Positions 53,100 to 64,000 of a DNA stretch of 64,000 nucleotides are shown in pieces. The first letter of the stretch is position 1. Each line of letters begins with the position of its first letter. The translations under genes were made by a program, and so were the position numbers. The DNA lies in contig NC_066606.1 of assembly GCF_905475345.1 (NCBI RefSeq), forward strand, positions 3,574,501 through 3,638,500, written 5' to 3'. The stretch comes from Vespula vulgaris. Lineage: Eukaryota; Arthropoda; Insecta; Hymenoptera; Vespidae. Under the pieces are notes generated by a model. It was not told where the DNA came from. It ran no database searches and saw nothing but the letters and a program-made list of their open reading frames with translations.

Positions 53100-54540
53100 C
53101 TTATTTAAATTTTTTATTTATTAAACAGGATATTTTGTCATTTACATGTCTGAAATAATACATTTAACATTTTTTATGACCGACGTTACGTATGCATGAT
53201 TTTGTTTTCGTAGCCACCTATATACTTATTTAATCAATTTAATAAGATAGAAGTAATTAAATCCATTATTATTAGTAAACATAATTTGAAAAAAAATATT
53301 TCAGTTGATTCAAATCAGATTATATATAGTTCCCCTGTAGGTTTTTAAAACAATTCTATGTTGATATTTAAATGCTTAGATGTCAAAATGGTTGGAAACA
53401 AGAAAGAAATGCATGTTAACCTTTTGTCAAACATTGATAGTGACATTAATGAGATTTCTATTAATAGTGATGAAATCATTAGTATTTCACTAGATCAAAC
53501 CTATTGTCAAGTAATTTTGATAACGGAAGTAATGGCAATTATATTGATATGAATGATATGTAAAGGTGTTAGAAATATATTCAATTTTTAAATAGGTATA
53601 TTATACACAAGTAAATACACTTATATCAATGATATTTCCGTTATTAAATCATTTCCTAAATTTGTAACAAAATGTATATATATGTATAAAATTATTATAA
53701 TAGTATACAAGTCTTACAATTACTACAATAATAAAATAGATATTTATATAACTAAGAATAAATAACCTTATATATCTTATAATATATTCTGTAAATATAA
53801 TTAAAATTACAAACTGTAAGATAAACAGGACAACTACTAAGCCAATGTGCATAATAAAATGTAATAAATACATGAATAGTGGATTGTGTAAATTAATATC
53901 TTTAATACTATATTATTTTATAAAAAATCAAAAAATGAGTCGAAAGTTTATACTATATTTTATAAATTATACGTTATTTAATATACATCAAATTTATATG
54001 AAAGAATCGGTAAGTAAAATCTTTTTATTAGTTGTTCACGAATTGTTCAATTCCAAATTAGAATCGCAATTAATCGAATATCTCTTTAATCTGTATATCA
54101 ACAAACTAATTCCAATCTTGAAATAGGTACTTCTACTACTACACATTATGATCCAACAATCATGGAATATAACGGGTTTTAGTTTTTTTTCTAGATCCAT
54201 ACACTGAAATCATGCACGAGTCCGCTGAGAGATAAAAAGCATTTAATAAGTATCTACGTTATCTACTGAGACCTTATTGACCATATACCGAACTAATCGT
54301 AAAAAAATAAAATTATTTTCTTTGAAATACAAAATGTTTTATAATTTGTTATCGATAATACGTAATAGCATTATTATCTTGTTTACACCAATAAACATGT
54401 AATGTTACAAAAAAGTTAATATACACTGAAAATTTCTGATATTGATTTAGTTTGGATCATCACCAAATGTTATCGACGTTTTCTTTTACATTTCTAGCTA
54501 GCGTCATCTAGCAATTCTCAGCTACATTATCTGTAAACGT
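53100..54540. other. Intergenic, two unsupported open frames
   Basis: Open frames at 53,358-53,552 and 53,845-54,126 (plus strand) have low-complexity, Ile/Leu/Asn/Tyr-rich readings typical of AT-rich DNA, with no recognised domain or partner exon. The first has a somewhat more protein-like middle (charged and Ser/Asn-rich) and might be a decayed exon; I do not call it. Confidence 0.4.
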
Positions 54541-54559
54541 GTTTATTAACAGTTCGTGA

Positions 54560-54650
54560 CTTGGTGATCACTACACCTTTAGAAACGTTACAGGTTATTA
54601 CAGTTATGAGTATAATGGTTCGAAAATTTTTTATATGTCGAAAGGATTCG
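54560..54650 (+). other. Possible 5' non-coding exon
   Basis: A strong donor (ggattcg|gtaagt, GT at 54651) follows a short stretch with two ATGs. If joined to the acceptor before 55,545, the frame from the 54,606 ATG meets a stop within nine codons, so this would be a leader exon with a short upstream frame for the next gene. The upstream exon boundary is a guess. Confidence 0.35.
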
Positions 54651-55540
54651 GTAAGTCATTGATTAACAATTGTTATTTTACATTTTATACAATCTTTATT
54701 TTTACATGAATTCTTATATATAGTTTATAAAGCTACACGTAAAACTTATGTTCTATCTATACATGCTTATAAAATGGCGCGTTGTTCATCATCATAGGAT
54801 ATAAAGAAATATTTATATTTGTTGAATAATTTACATCGATTTCTATATTTCACGTTGCATAGTTTATTTTACTAATTTTATTTTTCTATTTATTAAATGA
54901 CAAAGCTGCTTTATCTTTCATCCTTATTCCTTTATATATGCACACATACACACACGAATAATAAGTTAGATTAAAAGTATATGGATGCGATGAGGGAGGG
55001 GACAGGAAAGAAGAATGACGACAAACACATGTCGCGCATATAATATATGACTGAATATAACTGTCATATGTGCTGATATATATATCTGACTTGAGAAACA
55101 AAAGACATTAAAGACAAAAACATACGATTGTATTCTCTTATCAATATTGCAACATCATTTGTTTGAAGCACATTTAAATTCTGAACAAAGTCATTTTTCT
55201 AAGTTTATATATATTTTTATAATCTTATATGTTGCGCAAGATTTTTTCTTATGATAAACTATCTTATTCTTTTCCTTTATTATTACTTTTATTCATATAC
55301 TTTTTTATGAAAATAATTTAATATAATTTCTTACATGAAGAATTTTTATTTTAATTTCATTTGCAAATGTAATGATCTTTTTCAAATGGTTTCTATTAAG
55401 TTTAAGAAGAAGAAATCCTCCAATGCAATTATATTTCTAGAAAAAAATTTATCTCTAAAAAATCTATATTAATTTTTATAAATTGAAGTATTATATTTAC
55501 TTTGAGAGATGTTAATTAAATATTATCATTTTTTTTTTAA
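54651..55540. other. Probable first intron, no gene
   Basis: AT-rich sequence between the possible leader exon and the first coding exon of the next gene. Nothing else recognised. Confidence 0.35.
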
Positions 55541-55635
55541 AAAGGACCATATGGAAGTGCTTAAGATTTGAATTGAAGTCTATCAAATTATTTGAAGATT
55601 AACCATAGATAGAAAAAAGGACAAGCTATAGAGAA

Positions 55636-55824
55636 ATGGGTTCATCAAGACAACAAGATCGATCTCTAAATGCAGGAATATCTCTACCGCAATGGATGAA
55701 AGGAAAAATAGACAATAGGTTAGAGAAAAGAATAATTATTATTTATCAGGAATGAATAAGTATATTTTAAATAAAAATTTTTTATGCGTACATATATATA
55801 TGTATACATACATACATACATACA

Positions 55825-55860
<36 letters not shown>

Positions 55861-57754
55861 TTATACATTATAAAAATTATAATATTTCCATTTTATATAT
55901 TTTAATATAACAAATAGGAAAGTTAAAAAAAATAGAATTTAATTTGTTTAAAGAATTTTTTATATATACTTTATTTCTCTTGGCATTGTCCAAAATATAT
56001 CTAGTAGTATATATACAAATCTTGGCCCACAAAGTAGGCATGTGTCACATGATCTTATATTTTTAGACACTTAACTCTAATAGGTAATATATCATATCTT
56101 CTTAGAATTGCTATTAAAATTCTTTAATTTATTTTACAAGTTCTCCCTGTTAGTATTATAGACTTTTTAAAGATTATGCAGTTGATATATTATAGTTTTA
56201 TTGATATTTTTAATATTTTTAAACATATGCATTAATATTTATAGTTTTTTATGATATTAATATTATATTTTATCGAATTTTGTTGTTAAGAAAGGTTAAC
56301 ATTATAAATTATATAAAAAAACAAAACATAAAAGGAAGAAAAAAAATATAGCATCAGTATATGACACAAGCTTATAATGCAGTGTTCTATTCATTTTTAT
56401 TTTCGTAGTAAATTATAAGCACATTGATTATTTTTACATACGAATGATCTATACGTGTATACATTTTCATGCGCGCATGGTATTTGCGCACACGCACGTG
56501 CGTACGTAAATGTATATCGTTGTGTGACTAATTGATTCACATAAAACGACTGCCAAGATATCGGGGACACAGCGTAACGTACAGTAGCAGCGTGTAACTC
56601 GTAGAAATTCTCTGAGGAATTAGATTTAAGATCTTTTAGTTTATTATTGAATTGTTTAAATTCTTGTAAATATTTATTTATTTGTTTCTTCATTTCAAAT
56701 TATTCTGAATATTCAATTCTAATATAATTTAAAATTTGAAACTAGACCTTTACAGTGATTCAATAACTACATACGGTTATATTCAAATAAATATACATGT
56801 TTTTTTATTTTAATACTGTAGGTTCGACTTTGACGAAAGTGCATTCAGTCCACCATCCCACGACGAGGGTTTTTTCTGCATACGGTATCCAAAATCACAA
56901 AATTCTACTAATACCACTCAGGATTTCAGATCTGTTAAAAAGGTTTTCAATGATAATACAATTACAACTTCTACAAATCAAGTTACATCCAGTCAACAAA
57001 CACATTCTAAATTCAAAGAAGTAAAAGAGATTGATTTTAGTCAACATCCATTACCTTGCCAACCATTTGTTCCAACTGCAATCAATAAAGGTAAGCATTG
57101 GAATTTATAATTTTGGTTGTTATTATTATTAATTCAATATAAATTTTTTAATTTATAAAAAATCTTAAAAATGCAGTAAATACAACATTAGCAGGGACTA
57201 TAAAACCAGCTAAATCTCAAGGAACTGATGATGGATTTCATGGTGAACCAGCTCTCTGTGGCAAGTCCATAGTTCATGTAGCTAACCAAATGATGTCTAA
57301 TAAGTTTAATAAACCACATACTTCTGTGGCATCAGTCGAACAAGAATTAATTCCAAGAAAAGGTAGTAAATCTTTACCAGCTACGCCATTAGCTTCACCG
57401 ATCACCAGTCCAGATAGTTCACCAAAATCACGCAGAAAAATTAACTCAAATCGTTATTTTACTGGAGCCTTTATTCCTGACCGAGATAAATATCAAGGCA
57501 GCTGGATATTAGCTAGCATATTGGGTCAATCACGAGAAATTGTAACCTCAAAAATAGAAGAAGAACAAGACAGTGGCATAGATATTGCTCCGCCTAAAAT
57601 ATTGAAGAGAAAAAAATCTATATCCTCACAAAATCTTACATATATTGGAAAAGATGAAAAAACTTCGGGGAAATCATCTTCTCAGACAAATATATTGCAA
57701 GCAAAGCCATCAGAGTTAAGAGAAATGAACTTTTGGTCTCCTACATCTATGTAA
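55636..57754 (+). CDS. Unrecognised Ser/Pro-rich protein, 309 residues
   Basis: I do not recognise the family. The coding exons are 55636-55718, 56822-57090 and 57177-57754 (83, 269 and 578 bases). All have GT/AG borders, and the phases (2, then 1) join without a stop. The ATG has a good context (gagaaATGg) and an in-frame TGA lies upstream. The N-terminus reads M-G-S-S-R-Q-Q-D-R-S-L-N. Residues about 184-203 are a phosphorylation-prone S/T-P cluster (A-T-P-L-A-S-P-I-T-S-P-D-S-S-P). It is followed by a basic R-R-K and an aromatic/hydrophobic segment at about 210-238 (R-Y-F-T-G-A-F, then S-W-I-L-A-S-I-L-G-Q) that looks like the conserved core. The C-terminus is N-F-W-S-P-T-S-M. There is no signal peptide or membrane span. 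Probably an intracellular, largely disordered, regulated protein; function is unknown. Confidence 0.85.
55803..55853. repeat. (TACA)n microsatellite in intron
   Basis: About 12 TACA/CATA units within the intron between the first two coding exons of the 309-residue gene. Confidence 0.95.
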
Positions 57755-59208
57755 ACTCGTTTTTATCCATAATATTTCTTTGATTACAAATTTATATACT
57801 AATCGATTATGATATGTATATAAGATATATAACGATCATTGTTTCTACGAATAGCAGTTTCTCTCTTTGTGGATTGATATTATTGTAAAGACAAATTGCT
57901 ATGGAAACAATGCTATTATGACCTACAGATAATAATATAGTCCACAGTATTTGATTAACATTATGTCCAAATTCGTCATTGAAGTGTAAAATTTTCTAAC
58001 TTACATTAATAATATCATTTTCTATTTCTTGCACAGAATATTTGTCTAATCAATATTATTAAAATATCATGTAAAATAATATTGCCTTCTTTATTCCTAT
58101 TCGAAATGTATTTCTTAAATAATGCTTAGAATTTATTAAATAATGGGTAAATATATTATGGGATACATTTCTATTTTAACCCTTTTCTTACGATAGAATT
58201 GGCCGCCAATATGCTGTCGTTATATGAGACAATTGAATCGCGAATGTACACTTTACCGTAGAACGTAACATCTGATACTTTGTTGTATTATGCAAATTAT
58301 CAGTTTTTTATTGAAGTTGTATGAAATGAATATAAAACAAATTATAAAAATAAATATACGTCAGAAGAAAATTGAATGCCTTAAATATGTAAGGATATGC
58401 TAGACTTACCCAGAATTTTTAATTCATAGACAGAATTATAGACATTTTTAGTAATGGTTGTAGATATCTTTAGTAATGAAAGGGTTAATAAAAGCAAGCA
58501 ATTATATTTTACTTACTCTTATACAATTTTATTTATTTACGTAATGAAAATTAATTAAAAATAGTAATAGATCATATTTGACTGGAAATTTAGAACAATA
58601 AAGGAAGGTAAAAATATTTTATCATTATTATTATCAATATTATTATCATATGTATAATATTATTTTTGAATTCCCCATTTTCTTTTAAATGAACTTTTCT
58701 ATATATATATTTGAAATCTTGATACCATAAGTTATCACAAAACTTTTGATTGCCTGTAAAGTATATTTCTTTGAATATAAATCAAAGAGTAAAAAGGTTA
58801 CTATTATTCTTTATTTAATTTTAAAAGTTACATTATTTTGTAAACTTGACATTTTTAAGCATTGATAACACGTTCAAATTCTCAAACAAGTATCGAATAT
58901 AAATAAGATAATATGATATATACACACGTGTGCGCGTGCGCATATGCATATATATATATATATATATAATACTATGTATTTGAAAATATTTGATAACGTT
59001 AATATGATTTCAAATTGCAGGTTTTTGCATTTGAATGCATAAAATATGTTTTAAACATTTGCTATGAGGATTATAGTAAAAAATTTGTTATATTGATGAA
59101 GGATGTAGGATGAAATTAATTTTTAAGGATGATAAAAGTGATTTAGGAAATCAGTTATACACATATTGTCTGAATTGATCAATTCATTGCTTGGCATCTC
59201 AACCTTTT
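57755..59208. other. 3'UTR and intergenic
   Basis: Candidate AATAAA signals for the upstream gene lie at 58349-58354 and 58597-58602; the true end is not determined. A short (TA)n run is at about 58,948-58,968. No further gene is seen. Confidence 0.5.
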
Positions 59209-59218
59209 TTTATTTATT
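59209..59218 (-). terminator. Poly(A) signals of the cuticular gene
   Basis: Two overlapping AATAAA hexamers on the minus strand, about 105-110 bases after the stop at 59323. No AATAAA or ATTAAA is found between exon 3 and the in-intron stop at 60093, which favours transcription through to here. Confidence 0.7.
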
Positions 59219-59322
59219 TCTCGTTGGAGCGTTACATTCTGTGACACGTACGTATATGTATTAAATTGTTAATGCGATCGATGTGGAAGGTCGACCAGCT
59301 TAAGGTTGTTGTGCCGATGTCT

Positions 59323-60694
59323 TTAGAGAACCTTGACTGCTCCCAAACCATTAAGACCCAAACCGTTGAGACCAAGAGGTGCGCCTAGACCTGCAGCTAA
59401 GGCTGGTCCAGCAAGAGCAGTTGTCAATCCAGGAGCTAGTAGACCAGGTGCGGCAATGGCGGCAGTAGCAAGAGGTGCTGTTTATCGTTGTGATTGTCGA
59501 GAAGAAATAAAAAAGGAAAAGATAACTCGGATTAATTAATGTTGAATAGAAAGAAGGAAGAAAGAGAGAGAAATTGAATTTGTGCGTTTTAAAGTGCAAG
59601 TATTTGCAGGAAAAAAAAGAAAAGAAAGAAAAATACGTCAATTGTTGCAAGCAAAGATCGAACGGTTAAAAAGCGTCTCGAAGTGTAACGATTACATTCA
59701 TTCTAGCGTCTAGCCGTCTATAGCGCCTAGGAAGCAGATCGATAAATGCGTAATTCTTATTGATATTATTGTATTACACGATATAAATAGACCAAAAATT
59801 AGCGTGATAAGAAAGGAATGATAGGAAAAAAGTGCTATCTATATTCGCGGGATGCGACGTCATTTACAAGAATTTCGCGAGATATGAAATTCGTTCCATT
59901 GTCAAAAAGTGTAGTACCCAATCGCGGGGAATGTTTTTCTGTTTTTGTTTGCATGCGTGAGTGCTTTTAAAACATATTAAACGAAAACGAAAAACGTAAA
60001 TAGGATAAAAGTTACGAGCAAACAAAATAAAAAAATAAAAAAATAAAAAAAAAGAGGAAAGAGAGTGTCATCACCGTATTTCTGCCTTGCGGTTAGATAC
60101 CTGCAAGAGCAGTATTTGTCACTGCGAGCGCGGGCGCGGGCGCGACAGCAGCCGTCACGATTCCAGGATTGTTAACGCGGACGTCCGCTTTCCTGACGCT
60201 ACTGAACGGCGTATCGACGCTCTTCGAGTACGCCGAGATAGCAGCTAAATTACCGATACCCCGAATAATATTGGAAGAGGAGGTCGCGATTGTTGGTACG
60301 ACCGCAGCAGTGGACACCGGTAGAGATAGAGCTGCAGCAGGTTGAACAGCGAGCGCTGCAGGTGCGGTAGCTGCTAGCAAACCGCCCCCGATAACTCCAG
60401 CCCTGGCGACGGCCATTAGACATCCACAAATTACCAAGAACTTAAAAATTAACATTATGTTTAAAATTATTTATTTAATGATCATCCGTTAACAATCAAC
60501 TCATCAGCTAACGTATCGCTAAAGTTCTTATTAATTAAAGACACGTTGACTTGATCTATCACACGTATAAAAGATTAAATTAGAAAGGAAGAAGTACTAT
60601 CTATTTTTAAAGATATACAACAATTTTTATTGTTTATGTTATTTCGATCGATTTAATGTTATGTATGTATTTGAGAGTGGCTTACCCTAAACAT
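59323..60694 (-). CDS. CPF/retinin-like cuticular protein, three coding exons
   Basis: Secreted structural cuticle protein. The minus-strand exons are 60694-60686 (ATG TTT AGG, donor GTAAGC), 60440-60101 and 59477-59323, giving 167 residues. Joining exons 1 and 2 gives a textbook signal peptide, M-F-R-F-L-V-I-C-G-C-L-M-A-V-A-R-A, with cleavage before G-V-I-G-G. Residues about 63-96 carry the CPF/retinin-like motif, including A-Y-S-K-S-V-D-T-P-F-S-S-V-R-K and D-V-R-V-N-N-P-G. Exon 2 ends GCAG|GTATCT in phase 1, and exon 3 starts in the matching phase after AACAG, adding an Ala/Gly/Leu/Pro tail of about 51 residues (ending G-A-V-K-V-L) like bee apidermins. Unspliced reading would stop at 60093 after G-I, giving a short form. 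A tiny first exon is usual for insect cuticle genes. The family is firm; exon 3 is inferred from phase and composition. Confidence 0.85.
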
Positions 60695-60768
60695 GATGAT
60701 AGGTAAGTACAGCTCCTTACTCTTCAAGAACAAGAGAGGAATTGAATGCATATTGTGAAGCTGACAGT

Positions 60769-60777
60769 CTATTTATA
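60769..60777 (-). promoter_or_regulatory. TATA box of the cuticular gene
   Basis: TATAAATAG on the minus strand, 75 bases before the ATG, so transcription would start near 60,745 with a leader of about 50 bases. Strong TATA promoters fit highly, stage-specifically expressed cuticle genes. Confidence 0.7.
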
Positions 60778-60779
60778 CG

Positions 60780-62040
60780 CGAGTCCTTGCAAACCTGTCT
60801 AACATAGTTCGTACATTTTTTACCCGAAAACTTGATATCATATATCTTAAGATAGTAAGGGTATATTCATATTATCGAGTTATTGCATTACGTGGCATAG
60901 AGACCAGTTATACCACCGACCACAGTATCGATCAATTTTGCAAAGATGCTATTGCAAAGATTATGTTTTTTGAGAGAAAAAAAGAAGAAGAAAAAAAAAG
61001 ATTTCATTTCAAGTTCTCTTTCAAAAACATCGCTACCATTTTTTATTTGCGTTCATTCATCTTTGTAGGCAGCTGTACTGATATGTTCTACATCGCTGTC
61101 TCCTGTCTTCGTTTCTTATCATTATAAGTTTTGGTGACAAATATTCTCAATTTTTTTCTATTATAGATCATTTGTCGTTAATATAACATTAACGCTTTAT
61201 ATATTGTGCAATCGATATAGTTTCAATCTGTGTAATACTTTAGAACAGGTATATGAATTTACAATTGTCTGATGCAAGCTTGTCTCAAGTTGCGGCTGAT
61301 CCATTTCTCTATCGTAGCACACGTTATAAAATTACAGCTGTGTGCGCAACTATTCCTTCCAATAAATTGTACCATCCAAATTGAATAACCCTGAATGTCA
61401 TACGGTTTAAAATGTAGATAAATTTTAATAAAGAACTTTTAATAGGATATGCTAGATGTAGATAAAAAATTTTATGTACGTAAAAACCGGTGAATGTTAA
61501 ATGCTAAAAACACAGGTTTAAACAATTCAAACGCGCTTATTAAGTAATTTTTTGTAGAAATTAATTAAATCTGTTAATATTATTTATATATTTATGTTGC
61601 CGTTATTTTATTGTTTGGTTTGTTTATGATTTAAAATAGTTTATGTCGAATGTTTTCTTTCAAATAATTTCTTCGCATATATCATACCTATATATTTAAT
61701 TTCTACGTTTTATTTTATGAGTCTTAAGTTTTATTTCATGATAATTAAGAGTTCAATTGAGATTACAGATATTGGTAAGGATAGTAATATTATTTTTTAT
61801 ATTAGATTTATCTTTATTTTTCTGTTGAGTATAATAGGTTCCAATATGGGTATCAGTATTCAAATATAATAGCTTTATATATCATCAGGCGGCGCTGCAA
61901 GTTATATATGTATCTATTCCATTATTTGTATGAAGCAGTATAAGGCATATCTTTGGACATAAAAGATAGGTTAAAGAGTCGAATGAAGTTTTTTATTTCT
62001 ATGAACATTGAATAGGTAAATACAGTTTTAACAATAAAAA
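60780..62040. other. Divergent intergenic region
   Basis: This separates the minus-strand cuticular gene from the plus-strand SRR1-like gene. It should hold upstream control sequence for the former and the promoter of the latter. An AGGCGGCGC motif lies at 61,887-61,895. No open frame is supported. Confidence 0.5.
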
Positions 62041-62103
62041 TTTCAATGTACGTTTAGAGCATCAAATCATTAAAATAATATTATAATTATCATAAATCGT
62101 AAT

Positions 62104-63017
62104 ATGTCTGAGGACGAATTTATATTAGTGAATCGACGTAGAAGACGTAAAAAATTCGAACAAGTTTTTAGAGACCAATTATCACTTACAGAATCCAACG
62201 AAATTGAAATTGATAAAGAAATCGTAGTTCGGTAAGGCGTTATAATTTCCGCAAACTTTATTCATATTAATGTTTAATAAAATTAATTAATCTTGTTTTT
62301 ATGTTGATTTTTTATATGTAATTTTACAGAAAATTATTTGACGCAGTACCCAAGCTCAAATATAGTGTATTTAAGACACACATCTTGCATAATATCTCAA
62401 AAGTTTTAAAGATTTTAAATACGAATAAAATATTTGAGATAATCTGTTATGGTTTAGGACGGTTTTCTCAACATAATTCTTCTAAGTATCAATTAGCTTT
62501 ATTATTGTTATTAAAAAGACATTATAATTGTCAAGTATCTTTATATGATCCTGCATTTCTTGCTAAAGAAATTGAAATTCTAAAAGAATTAAAATTAAAC
62601 GTCATAGAAACCAATGAAGAGGGTAAACGTACTATTAGCAACAACGTTACATTTATTTATATGCCACATTGTCCAAGACAATTGATAAATAACTTTTTAT
62701 ATTCCAATTGGAACGAAAACTTGAGTAACTGTATTCTACTTACCAATAGCTTTTCAGATATAGTAGAGAAAAGTTTAAAATGGCATTTAATGAAATTTGC
62801 AAACTATGTGTTACGTATTTACCCATACACGACAGAAATTAAATTACAAAATGATTTTGAATACACAGAAGTATTTTCTGCTACTAGTATTCATATTTTT
62901 ACTAAACAAAGTTTAAGTGAAGTATCATCCAATTTTTGGGTTGATAAGGAAAATCCTCATTACCAAGAAAAAGATATTGAATTTATTACTGCAGATGAAA
63001 CAAATAGATCATGTTAG
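62104..63017 (+). CDS. SRRD: SRR1-like protein
   Basis: SRR1-domain protein, a family named for plant SENSITIVITY TO RED LIGHT REDUCED 1 and linked to clock and heme-related regulation; its biochemical role in insects is not settled. The exons are 62104-62231 and 62330-63017 (GT at 62232, acceptor ending at 62329) with phase 2, giving 271 residues. The N-terminus is basic (N-R-R-R-R-R-K-K). The SRR1 core begins I-C-Y-G-L-G-R-F-S at about 81-89, continues S-S-K-Y-Q-L-A-L-L and Y-D-P (about 115-117), T-N-E-E-G-K-R, and Y-M-P-H-C-P at about 153-158. It ends with N-C-I-L-L-T-N-S-F. The last 90 residues are less typical. AATAAA lies at 63163-63168. FMC1 follows on the same strand. The family call is strong. 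Confidence 0.93.
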
Positions 63018-63162
63018 ATTTTATCTGATTTTTATACTTTGTAACTTTCATTAATCATATTTTCAAATACTGTACAATATCGTATGCTGCGTATCGATAT
63101 TGTATAGAGTAATTATTTCTAGTAGAATGTTCATAATGTTTTTGTATTTAAAAGTAAGAAAT

Positions 63163-63168
63163 AATAAA
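63163..63168 (+). terminator. SRRD: Poly(A) signal of the SRR1-like gene
   Basis: AATAAA, 146 bases after the stop and only 57 bases before the FMC1 ATG. Confidence 0.6.
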
Positions 63169-63224
63169 ACAATTATTAATTTTGCCTTACTATTTTCTTT
63201 GTCTGTGTAGGACATTCAAGTACA

Positions 63225-63533
63225 ATGAATTCCAATATCAAGATTATTCGTGCTTTAGCACAAGAATTACGTCATATTTCCTTAAGTGAAAAACTAAAAG
63301 ACAATATTACAATGCAATATATTTTGGAACAAGCATATTCTCATAAGGAAACCTCAGAAGTTCTGTGCAAAGCTCAAAAAGAATTGAAGAATTTAGCTGA
63401 AACATATCTTTGTTATTTGACATCGCAAAGGAAATACAAAGACATTAAAATGCAGTATACTGGTAAAGGAGAAAGAAGTATTAAGGAAACAGCAGATCTT
63501 GTTGGTTTTAAATTACCACATGATCCAAAATAA
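63225..63533 (+). CDS. FMC1: FMC1 homolog, ATP synthase assembly factor
   Basis: Small mitochondrial matrix protein of the FMC1 (C7orf55) family, related to the LYR proteins, needed for F1 ATP synthase assembly. It is a single coding exon of 102 residues, close to the family's usual 110 or so. Recognisable positions are R-A-L-A-Q-E-L-R-H at about 9-17, S-E-V-L-C-K-A-Q-K-E-L near 43-53, A-E-T-Y-L-C-Y-L near 57-64, and the signature G-K-G-E-R-S-I-K-E-T-A near 80-90 followed by V-G-F-K-L-P-H. An acceptor (tctgtgtag|, ending 63210) sits 14 bases before the ATG, so the leader is probably spliced. The stop codon overlaps an AATAAA. Identification is firm. Confidence 0.95.
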   Translation: MNSNIKIIRALAQELRHISLSEKLKDNITMQYILEQAYSHKETSEVLCKAQKELKNLAETYLCYLTSQRKYKDIKMQYTGKGERSIKETADLVGFKLPHDPK

Positions 63534-64000
63534 AGATATATATTGGTAAAGAACATAATTAAACTATCTATGTAGCATTTGTACAAAGATTTCTATTATT
63601 TTATGTAGATTGATAAAAATATTTTGTTGAAAAATATACTTTGACCAAGAATTAGAGGCTAGAAAATTATGGTAGATAATGGATTTAGCTTTTTCAACAT
63701 TGCGTTCTAATGAGGAAAATGTTTTCATAAAATGTGTGCATGTGTGTATGTGTGTAAAATTTGTTTAGGTATTACATTAAAAAATATAGTACAAAAACTA
63801 TTAATAATATATAATTTTTATATACTAATTAATATATAAAAATATAAAAGTATATTTGAATATTGTTGTTATAGCTAATGAATGATTTTATCAACCAATT
63901 AAGTACAAAAATGAATACAATGTTATTTTATGCTATTTATGAGTATTCCTTGCGAATACATTTGGCAATTGTTGAGAGTTGCATATTACTGGTACCTTCA
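63534..64000. other. Right edge, no gene seen
   Basis: 3' flank of FMC1 followed by AT-rich sequence with a short GTGTGTAT run. No exon with a recognisable product is visible before the window ends. Confidence 0.4.

Noticed and set aside
53358..53552. 64-residue plus-strand frame after RPL26
   Set aside because: A short protein-like middle only. No partner exon or domain, and the end is low-complexity.
54606..54650. ATG with 15 open codons before a strong donor
   Set aside because: Joined to the next acceptor the frame stops within nine codons, so it is at most an upstream frame in a leader exon.
59333..59539. Plus-strand open frame, Pro/Arg/Ala-rich
   Set aside because: It is the antisense reading of exon 3 of the minus-strand cuticular gene, whose Ala/Gly/Leu frame, acceptor and stop are a better explanation.
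60441..60455. Upstream in-frame ATG giving a start M-L-I-F-K for the cuticular protein
   Set aside because: These bases fall before a splice acceptor, in intron 1. Splicing from the ATG at 60,694 gives a better signal peptide and a TATA box at the right distance.

Overview
This is a very AT-rich, gene-poor stretch of eukaryotic nuclear DNA, almost certainly from an insect and probably a hymenopteran such as a bee. The evidence is intron-containing genes with GT/AG junctions, a cuticular protein of the insect CPF/retinin-like class with an alanine-rich, apidermin-like tail, an insect-style RPL26, many (TA)n and (TC)n microsatellites, and decayed BEL/Pao and mariner-type elements. The species assignment is inference.

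Layout. Positions 1 to about 46,000 hold no gene I can support. They are built almost entirely from diverged copies of one multi-kilobase non-coding unit, interrupted by unique AT-rich sequence, simple repeats and transposon fossils. The same blocks recur in the same order: tRNA-like modules, a block around 'aacaaattatc', a block with 'aacattagagga', a short intron-like block, and later blocks. Copies start near 1, 5,600, 15,000, 22,600, 31,500 and 41,600. Two copies (about 3,540-8,760 and 13,760-18,070) form a younger segmental duplication containing a tract of about 1.46 kb that is about 99% identical.

Positions 34,846-52,950 are an older tandem duplication of about 11 kb. Its right copy carries the intact ribosomal gene RPL26 (51,799-53,042, three coding exons). 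Its left copy carries a broken RPL26 with the same introns (40,338-41,565). The break that ended the duplicated unit lies inside the last RPL26 exon, so the left copy could never have encoded a full protein.

The right 10 kb is ordinary and gene-dense. It holds a 309-residue Ser/Pro-rich protein gene I do not recognise (CDS 55,636-57,754, plus strand) and a CPF/retinin-like cuticular protein gene on the minus strand (60,694-59,323), which I reconstruct as three coding exons from matching splice phases. It also holds an SRR1-like gene (62,104-63,017) and, about 200 bp downstream on the same strand, the mitochondrial ATP synthase assembly factor FMC1 (63,225-63,533). These genes show no shared pathway: ribosome, cuticle, SRR1 family and mitochondrial assembly are simply neighbours.
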